Shown here: piece after piece, positions 13,440 through 18,955 of the stretch
Position numbering within the stretch: the stretch's first letter is position 1
Layout of the letters: each line of letters starts with the position of its first letter
Assembly (NCBI GenBank): GCA_050124735.1
Contig: JASFEQ010000034.1
Span: forward strand, 1 to 18,955
Reading direction: 5' to 3'
Source: JASFEQ01 sp050124735
GTDB taxonomy: Bacteria; Desulfobacterota; DSM-4660; Desulfatiglandales; HGW-15
DNA: 18,955 bases
The notes under the pieces: model-generated
Seen by the model: the letters and a program-made list of their open reading frames with translations, nothing else
Databases searched by the model: none
Told to the model about the DNA's origin: nothing
Program-made: the position numbers and the translations under genes

Positions 13440-13722
13440 AGCATGATCCCTTCAACCAAAAAGTGACCTAAAATGACTAAAGTGCCTGCCCGCCAATGCC
13501 ACGTTGAGGAGTGTACTACGTCTTGTTCCAGTAGTGAGACCCTAGCAAGCAAATGCCCTCACCTATTAACGGCTATGGCAGGCGGGCCTAAAGTGAGCTA
13601 AAGTTAAGGAAATGATAAAATTACTTTTTTAACTGCCTGTCTTAGAGAAATATAGAAAAATCGGAGTATTGGAAGATAAATGAATAGGGCAGATCCGACA
13701 ATTCTAGACACTTTAGCTCACT
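13440..13722. repeat. repeat-rich gap between ahbC and hemB
   Basis: No gene is seen. CTAAAGTG-type phrases recur (13467-13482, 13586-13604 and 13708-13728). A perfect 19-bp inverted repeat pairs 13586-13604 (GCCTAAAGTGAGCTAAAGT) with 13710-13728, whose outer part covers the last ahbC codon and stop. Between, GCCTGCCCGCCA (13483-13494) and TGGCAGGCGGGC (about 13576-13587) form an imperfect inverted pair resembling the GC-rich hairpins of the other islands. Confidence 0.6.
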
Positions 13723-14916
13723 TTAGGCACTTTTCTCAATCCCTATTTCCTCATCACTCAAATAGCAGGCTGGGTCTGGGGCCCACAGGTCACCGGTAGC
13801 GGCCTCTGCCCTGACCCTGAAATTCCCGCCGCAGATGTCTAGCCACTGACATGAAGCGCAACGCCCCTTTACATACTGCTTCTTATCTTTCAGTTTGGCC
13901 ATCAGGGGATTGGAGAGGTCCGTCCATATTTGGCTGAACGGTTTTTCCAGGATATTTCCAAAACTACAATGCCGCCAGAACTGGTCCGCATAGACAGCGC
14001 CGTCCCAGCTTATGCAACCGATGCCCCGACCCGAGTTATTCCCCTCGTTCATCTTGAGAAGCGCTAAGACCTCTTTGGCCCGGGGATTTCTCTGCCTGAC
14101 CATTTTGAGATAGAGGTAGGGCCCGTCCGCGTGGTTATCCACAGTCAGGACCTCCTTGACCAGGCCGCGATCATGCAGATCCTTGGTCCTGTCCATGATC
14201 AAATCCACCACTTTTCTGGTCTCCGCATGATCCAGGTCTTGGTCGATCAAATCGGACCCTCGCCCTGCATAGACAAGATGGTAAAAACAGACCCTCGGTA
14301 TATTTGAGACCTCAAGGAGATCGAAAATCCGGGATACCTCACCCATATTCATGCGATTTATGGTGAACCGAAGCCCAACCTTGAGTCCGGCATCCTGACA
14401 GTTCCTTATGCCTTTCATGGCGTCTCTGAAAGCACCCTTTTTGCCTCGAAACTGATCATTGATCGCCTCCATGCCATCTAAACTGACTCCCACGTAAGAG
14501 AGGCCCACGCCCTTCAATTCCTTTGCCTTTTCTTGGGTAATGAGGGTTCCATTTGTGGATATGACAGCCCTCATGCCCTTAGCCACGGCGTACCTGGCCA
14601 GTTCTACCAGATCAGGGCGCACCAAGGGCTCGCCGCCAGAAAAAAGAAGGACCGGTACCCCGAACTGTGCCAGGTCATCAATCATGGTTTTGGCCTGCTC
14701 AGTCGTCAACTCCGTTTCACGGCTTCGACCCACAGCATGGGCATAGCAGTGGATACATTTCAAGTTGCATGCCCGGGTTACGTTCCAGACCACCACCGGC
14801 TTCTTATCCGCAGAGAACTGGAGCAGATGCGAGGGCAGACCCCCTGAAAGCCTTCCATAACGAAGCGCATCAGAGGGCTCTACAGTCCCACAATAGAGTT
14901 TGGAGATGCCTATCAT
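13723..14916 (-). CDS. ahbC: radical SAM 12,18-didecarboxysiroheme deacetylase AhbC
   Basis: Removes the acetate side chains at C2 and C7 of 12,18-didecarboxysiroheme to give Fe-coproporphyrin III. At 397 aa the length is usual. The N-terminus (MIGISKLYCGTVEPSDALRYGR) and PVVVWNVTRACNLKCIHCYA are close to known AhbC proteins. The radical SAM cysteines are C50, C54 and C57, followed by SGGEP (LLFSGGEPLVR) and VSLDG. The C-terminal region has further cysteines (GIGCISWDG, RHCSFGNI, GRCASCQWLDICGG, DPACYL) for an auxiliary cluster. The start at 14916 has GAGGA directly upstream. The 3' end, including the stop, lies in one arm of a 19-bp inverted repeat. It stands 77 nt after the ClpX-like gene, in the same orientation. 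Confidence 0.92.
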   Translation of the reverse strand: MIGISKLYCGTVEPSDALRYGRLSGGLPSHLLQFSADKKPVVVWNVTRACNLKCIHCYAHAVGRSRETELTTEQAKTMIDDLAQFGVPVLLFSGGEPLVRPDLVELARYAVAKGMRAVISTNGTLITQEKAKELKGVGLSYVGVSLDGMEAINDQFRGKKGAFRDAMKGIRNCQDAGLKVGLRFTINRMNMGEVSRIFDLLEVSNIPRVCFYHLVYAGRGSDLIDQDLDHAETRKVVDLIMDRTKDLHDRGLVKEVLTVDNHADGPYLYLKMVRQRNPRAKEVLALLKMNEGNNSGRGIGCISWDGAVYADQFWRHCSFGNILEKPFSQIWTDLSNPLMAKLKDKKQYVKGRCASCQWLDICGGNFRVRAEAATGDLWAPDPACYLSDEEIGIEKSA

Positions 14917-14993
14917 TTCCTCATACCTGCAGGTTTTGCTTCTGGTGAGGACTCAAATAAGATAAGACTTCTGAGAGGAAGGGCCGGATCTAA

Positions 14994-16802
14994 CTAACTC
15001 TCCTTGCTCTCCGGATGATGGAGATCATATTCTTGCTGGTAGAACTTCTTAACAAGCCCGTTTATATATTTTTCCATATCAGTCACAGCCTCTCCATTGA
15101 TGACAAAATCCTCAATGCCCGCTCGATCCTTAACAAGTTTGAGGCCGTACTCAAGCTTTTTTACCAACTTCAGTGCTAAAGACCTGGGTTCTTCCTCGGT
15201 CTCAATGGCTTGGCGAATGATCTCATCAACGGCACTATCATCAAAAGTGATCTTTGTCTCGAGTTGGTCAAATAGGCTGTCTTCTTCCATTTTGACTTGC
15301 TTGACCATCTGCACGAAGTCATCGAAGGCAGTATCTATATCACAGATGGTCTTTAAATATATCTCTGCGATTAGCCCAACCCTCTTCTCGTAGAGTTCCA
15401 AGCCAGATGTTTGACGAAAATCCCTCGCCCTACTGGCAACAAACGCCTTTATATTCTCCAGCTCTTGCTGGACTCCCCTTTCGAAGCTCTCCAATCTTTT
15501 GGGATCATCTCGATTCTGTTTCAGAGATGAAAGTTCCCCTTCAGGGTCACTGACCAGATCTGGGGTAACCAGAAGTTCTTTGATATCTGTGGAGGGAAGG
15601 TTCTTCTCAAAAGGGATAAGGACCTTTTCCATGGCACTCACCAGCCCCCGGGCGCCGGTTTTCTCTTTAGCGGCCAATTCAGCTATCTTGGCCAAGGCCT
15701 CATCCTCAAATTTTATGTCAATTCCGTAGGCCCTGAAATCCTGTCTCTTGCTTAGGATGATGGGGTTGTTGGGGTTTTTCAGAATCTCCACCAGGTCATC
15801 TTTGGTCAATTCGTCAAAGACAACAACGACGGGCAATCGGCCTACGAATTCAGACTCGAATCCAAATTCAATCAAATCTTGCGCGGCCACCTCCTTCAAG
15901 ATCTCCCAGGGCACCTCGGTTGGCCGCACATCCGCTTCAAAGCCTATTCCCTGGCGTTGAAGGCGCTTCTTGATGATTTCAGCCAACTCACCAAAGGCTC
16001 CACTCATGATAAACAGGATATTCCTTGTATTGACCATCTTTTTCTCTTTTTTGCCCGTTCGCCTGTAATGCTCGATGGCCTGTATTTGGGAGACCGGATC
16101 ATGGGGGACCTTTAGGTCCACCTCAGTCTCTTCCATCGGCTTCAGCAAGGCCCTCTGGACCCCTGTCCGGGATACATCGTGGCCAATGATATTTCTGGCA
16201 GAAGCTATTTTGTCAATTTCATCTATGTAGATGATGCCGTTTTCCGCCAGGTCTATGCTATCATTCGCTTCATACACCAGGTCGCGCACCAGATCTTCTA
16301 CATCGCCACCCACGTAGCCGGTCTCACTGAATTTGGTGGCATCACCTTTCACAAAGGGAACCCCCAACTTATGAGCAATGAGTTTGATGATATAGGTTTT
16401 GCCCACCCCCGTCGGTCCTATCATGAGGACATTGTTTTTTATCATGCCCACGCCCAGGGTCTTCTTTTTCTCGGAATTCTTCTTCAGGTAGTTAATCCTG
16501 TTGAAATGGGTGCAGATCTTTGTGGCCAAAACGGCCTTGGCCTGGTCCTGTTTCACAACAAAGCTGTCAAGATAGGCCTCCAGCTCTTCAGGTAGCATAT
16601 CAAATGAGGGAGCGCCTCTCTTCCTAGCTGAAGGTTTTCCCTCACCTGTTATTGCCTCCTCGCCCTTTGGAAAGATGAAAGGGGAAATGATCTTAATGCG
16701 GTTTCCATATTTCTTGGATAGATATTCGCTCAGTTCCTTTTCCAGCTCTTTCTGATCAGGGAGCTTTCCGCTGCTCCCATCGTTCTCGCTGTCATGCTGC
16801 AT
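14994..16802 (-). CDS. ClpX-like AAA+ unfoldase with long C-terminal extension, 602 aa
   Basis: ATP-dependent protein unfoldase related to ClpX but about 180 residues longer. The N-terminal four-cysteine zinc domain of ClpX is absent; residues 1-65 are charged and contain no cysteine. The AAA+ core has Walker A GPTGVGKT (129-136), pore loop GYVG (162-165), Walker B IIYIDEID (190-197), an RKH-loop-like HYRRTGKK (245-252), and sensor-2 GAR (383-385). Notably IGF (286-288, in QRQGIGFEAD) matches the ClpX loop that docks on ClpP, so it could work with ClpP. Residues ~425-602 are a predicted helical extension with no motif I know. The start at 16802 has AGAGG 6 nt upstream. Substrates are unknown. 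No clpP or lon is adjacent; the heme cluster follows 77 nt downstream. Confidence 0.88.
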   Translation of the reverse strand: MQHDSENDGSSGKLPDQKELEKELSEYLSKKYGNRIKIISPFIFPKGEEAITGEGKPSARKRGAPSFDMLPEELEAYLDSFVVKQDQAKAVLATKICTHFNRINYLKKNSEKKKTLGVGMIKNNVLMIGPTGVGKTYIIKLIAHKLGVPFVKGDATKFSETGYVGGDVEDLVRDLVYEANDSIDLAENGIIYIDEIDKIASARNIIGHDVSRTGVQRALLKPMEETEVDLKVPHDPVSQIQAIEHYRRTGKKEKKMVNTRNILFIMSGAFGELAEIIKKRLQRQGIGFEADVRPTEVPWEILKEVAAQDLIEFGFESEFVGRLPVVVVFDELTKDDLVEILKNPNNPIILSKRQDFRAYGIDIKFEDEALAKIAELAAKEKTGARGLVSAMEKVLIPFEKNLPSTDIKELLVTPDLVSDPEGELSSLKQNRDDPKRLESFERGVQQELENIKAFVASRARDFRQTSGLELYEKRVGLIAEIYLKTICDIDTAFDDFVQMVKQVKMEEDSLFDQLETKITFDDSAVDEIIRQAIETEEEPRSLALKLVKKLEYGLKLVKDRAGIEDFVINGEAVTDMEKYINGLVKKFYQQEYDLHHPESKES

Positions 16803-16897
16803 GTTTACCTCTCGTCCATGATTTTAAAATTTCGGGTTAGCATTCTTGGAAAATTTCAATGAATTCAGTCAAAAAGCCTCTTGATCAATATATGCAT

Positions 16898-16921
16898 CTG
16901 GGGTTACGATTTCAACCCCAG
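16898..16921. promoter_or_regulatory. 8-bp perfect hairpin in the divergent unfoldase/purL spacer
   Basis: CTGGGGTT (16898-16905) pairs with AACCCCAG (16914-16921) around 8 nt. No T-run follows on either strand, so it is not a classic terminator. It sits 19 nt upstream of the purL -35 and may be an operator. A TTGATCAA palindrome lies at 16881-16888. Confidence 0.35.
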
Positions 16922-16939
16922 AACGAGCATGTTAACATA

Positions 16940-16968
16940 TTGACTCGTCCTGCGTATTCATTTAGAGT
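16940..16968 (+). promoter_or_regulatory. sigma70-type promoter of purL
   Basis: TTGACT (16940-16945), a 17-nt spacer, and TAGAGT (16963-16968). Transcription would begin near 16975, giving a very short leader of about 28 nt that still contains the AAGGAG at 16991-16996. Confidence 0.5.
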
Positions 16969-17002
16969 ACCTCAAAATCTGAAAAAAAACAAGGAGTCAC
17001 AG

Positions 17003-18955
17003 ATGGTCGCCCGGCTGGAAATAAGGCTGAGAGAGGGGTTGATGGATGCAGAAGGGGCGAGCGTAAAGGACAAAGCAAAGGATTATTTCGCCCTTGAAAT
17101 GGAAGATATCCGTGTGATCCGTGTCCTGACTATAGATGCTGGCCTGAATGATCGTCAGTTGGAGATGCTGAGGACCCACATATTTACCAACCCCGTCACG
17201 GAGGAGTCATCCTTTTCACCCATGGCAAAGGTCTTTGATTGGTTAGTTTGGATAGGATTTAGGCCTGGCGTCAGAGACACTGCAGGAAGCACAGCGGTGG
17301 AGGCCATTGAGGATCTGTTGAAACTCAGATTCAAACCTGATGAGGCCGTCTATACCTCCAAGCTTTACGTGATTAAAGGGAAACTCCTCCAGACGCAGGT
17401 GGAAAAGATCGCCTCTGAGATCCTTGCCAATGACATCATACAACAGTGGAGGATCTATTCTCATGGAGAATGGGATTCCCAGGAGGGCATAGGCATTATT
17501 GTGCCCAAGGTCGTCCTCGACCATGAACCGCAGGTAAGTACCATAGCGATAAGCAGCGATGAAGAATTAAAAAGGATCTCTCTGGATCGTAATCTGGCCT
17601 TACAGGAGAGTGATATCCCTGTTATCCGGCGGTATTTTTTGAGAGAGCACATCCTGGCAGAAAGGAAAAAGCATGGCCTCTCATTACCCACTGATGTGGA
17701 ACTGGAATATATCTCTCAGGCCCGGAGTGATCACTGCAACCACAACACTTTCAAAGGACTCTTCAGATACCATGATCTTTCCAGTGGCCATAAAGAGATC
17801 GTTGATAATCTCTTCAAGACCTGCATTGAAGACCCGACCCTGAAGATAAAAGAAGAAAAAGATTGGGTCGTATCGGTTCTCTGGGATAATGCGGGAGTCG
17901 CTCGTTTTCATGATCAGTACTACTACACCATCACGGGTGAGACGCACAATAGCCCTTCCAACATGGAGGCTTACGGCGGCGCCATTACAGGAATCGTTGG
18001 TATTTACCGCGACCCCATGGGGACGGGCAAGGGCTCAAAACTTATCATGGGGCTATATGGATACTGTGTGGGCCATCGAGACTATGCACAGGACCTGAAA
18101 CCACACCTCCATCCGCGACGCCTCCTGGACGGCGTTATTGAGGGAGTGAAGGATGGGGGGAACAAAAGCGGCATTCCCACGCCTTTCGGTCAAGTGCTCT
18201 TTGATGAGAGCTATCTGGGCAAATGTCTGGTGTTTGTTACGGCTCTGGGAATCATGCCTGCCCAGGTGGACAATGAGTCATCCCATCTAAAGACCACGAG
18301 GCCCGGGGACCTTATTATCATGTCAGGTGGGAGGGTGGGAAAAGATGGTATCCACGGCGTTACGGCGGCCTCGGAGACCTACGGCGAATCCACCCCTGCG
18401 GGCCATGTCCAGATCGGAGATCCATATACGCAGAAGAAGATGCATGATTTTTTGTTGGAAGCGAGAGATGAGGGCCTCATATCCTTTATTACGGATAATG
18501 GGGGAGGAGGGCTTTCCTCTTCTGTGGGGGAATCGTCCCGTTTCAGCAATGGCTGTCGGGTGGATTTGGACAGAGTCCCCTTGAAGTATGACGGCCTAGA
18601 CCAGTGGGAGATTTGGGTCTCTGAATCCCAGGAACGAATGACCATAGCAGTGAAGCCTGGGCACCTGGACCGCTTCATGGAACTTTCCGAAAAGCATGCT
18701 GTAGAAAGCACCGTTATCGGGGAGTATAATGATTCCGGCTACCTCAGACTTGATTACAAGGGCAACACCTGTGCCTTTATAAAAGTAGATTTTTTGACCT
18801 CTGATTTTCCTCAGTGGACCTTTGATGCGGAGTGGATTCTGCCAGAGATGAGGGGGCTTAAAGAACCTGTTTTAAGTGAACCCAAAAGATATGATTCTCT
18901 TCTCAAGGAAATGCTTTCTCGTCCCAACATATGCTGTAGGAATTGGATTGCTAAA
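17003..18955 (+). CDS. purL: phosphoribosylformylglycinamidine synthase, large form, C-terminus cut by window edge
   Basis: FGAM synthase, fourth step of de novo purine synthesis: ATP- and ammonia-dependent amidation of FGAR. ATG 17003 has AAGGAG 6 nt upstream, and 651 codons run open to the edge. Residues ~1-170 look like two PurS-type units in tandem (second: FRPGVRDTAGSTAVEAI...), so the PurS function is fused. The synthetase core follows: SDHCNHNTF (catalytic-site His244), GETHNSPSNMEAYGGA (313-328) with DPMGTGKGSK, TPFGQVLFDE, and SGGRVGKDGIHG. The visible end, RPNICCRNW, corresponds to the start of the second AIR-synthase half, so roughly 300 or more residues are missing. Whether a glutaminase domain is attached, or PurQ is separate, cannot be seen. 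It is divergent from the unfoldase gene with a 200-bp spacer. Confidence 0.93.
   Translation, partial: MVARLEIRLREGLMDAEGASVKDKAKDYFALEMEDIRVIRVLTIDAGLNDRQLEMLRTHIFTNPVTEESSFSPMAKVFDWLVWIGFRPGVRDTAGSTAVEAIEDLLKLRFKPDEAVYTSKLYVIKGKLLQTQVEKIASEILANDIIQQWRIYSHGEWDSQEGIGIIVPKVVLDHEPQVSTIAISSDEELKRISLDRNLALQESDIPVIRRYFLREHILAERKKHGLSLPTDVELEYISQARSDHCNHNTFKGLFRYHDLSSGHKEIVDNLFKTCIEDPTLKIKEEKDWVVSVLWDNAGVARFHDQYYYTITGETHNSPSNMEAYGGAITGIVGIYRDPMGTGKGSKLIMGLYGYCVGHRDYAQDLKPHLHPRRLLDGVIEGVKDGGNKSGIPTPFGQVLFDESYLGKCLVFVTALGIMPAQVDNESSHLKTTRPGDLIIMSGGRVGKDGIHGVTAASETYGESTPAGHVQIGDPYTQKKMHDFLLEARDEGLISFITDNGGGGLSSSVGESSRFSNGCRVDLDRVPLKYDGLDQWEIWVSESQERMTIAVKPGHLDRFMELSEKHAVESTVIGEYNDSGYLRLDYKGNTCAFIKVDFLTSDFPQWTFDAEWILPEMRGLKEPVLSEPKRYDSLLKEMLSRPNICCRNWIAK

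Noticed and set aside
16840..16890. Minus-strand TTGACT (16867-16872) as the promoter of the ClpX-like gene
   Set aside because: No acceptable -10 lies at 16-18 nt spacing, so I did not call it.

Overview
The window looks like a chromosomal segment of a Desulfobacterota (former Deltaproteobacteria) bacterium, probably a sulfate reducer or close relative. The best evidence is a nearly complete siroheme-dependent (Ahb) heme pathway cluster, ahbC-hemB-ahbD plus an AhbA/B-like gene, a route known from sulfate reducers and methanogens. Other features fit: strong AG-rich ribosome binding sites, sigma70-type promoters, an acidic repeat protein of a style I associate from memory with this phylum, and intergenic regions crowded with short palindromic repeats. 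I cannot name a genus.

Layout. 1-735 (-): a TrmH/SpoU RNA 2'-O-methyltransferase whose C-terminus runs off the left edge. 736-1532: a gene-free island of stacked palindromic repeats. 1533-1649 (-): a 38-residue, extremely basic small protein with a perfect AGGAGG. 1836-2249 (-): an unknown helical protein. 2474-3379 (+): spermidine synthase with its own promoter. 3380-3976: a second repeat island sharing modules with the first. 3977-5576 (-): metal-type ABC permease and ATPase (ZnuB/ZnuC family), with no binding-protein gene nearby. 5577-5849: a GC-rich palindromic repeat. 5850-8501 (-): valyl-tRNA synthetase. 8537-8774 and 10635-10924: two inverted copies of one repeat, which bracket an acidic tandem-repeat protein (8885-9859, -, with promoter and terminator), a tRNA-Arg(CCG) gene (10246-10322, +) and a small membrane-anchored protein (10352-10630, +).

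10929-14916 (-): the heme cluster. Reading along the minus strand it is ahbC, hemB, ahbD and an AhbA/B-type siroheme decarboxylase subunit. hemB and ahbD overlap by ATGA, and ahbD and the decarboxylase gene are 7 nt apart. HemB makes porphobilinogen near the start of tetrapyrrole synthesis. The other three act after siroheme: decarboxylation, removal of acetate side chains, and final conversion of Fe-coproporphyrin III to heme b. 14994-16802 (-): a long ClpX-like AAA+ unfoldase just upstream in the same orientation. 17003-18955 (+): the first 651 codons of a large PurL, divergent from the unfoldase.

The genes are mostly ordinary. The least ordinary material is intergenic. Two copies of a cloverleaf-like element (919-1053 and 3565-3707) keep the same four-stem architecture although their sequences have diverged, with compensatory base changes. 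A 52-bp palindromic element is inserted cleanly into one copy of the 8537/10635 repeat. I see no CRISPR array, no transposase, and no recognisable defence or secretion system.
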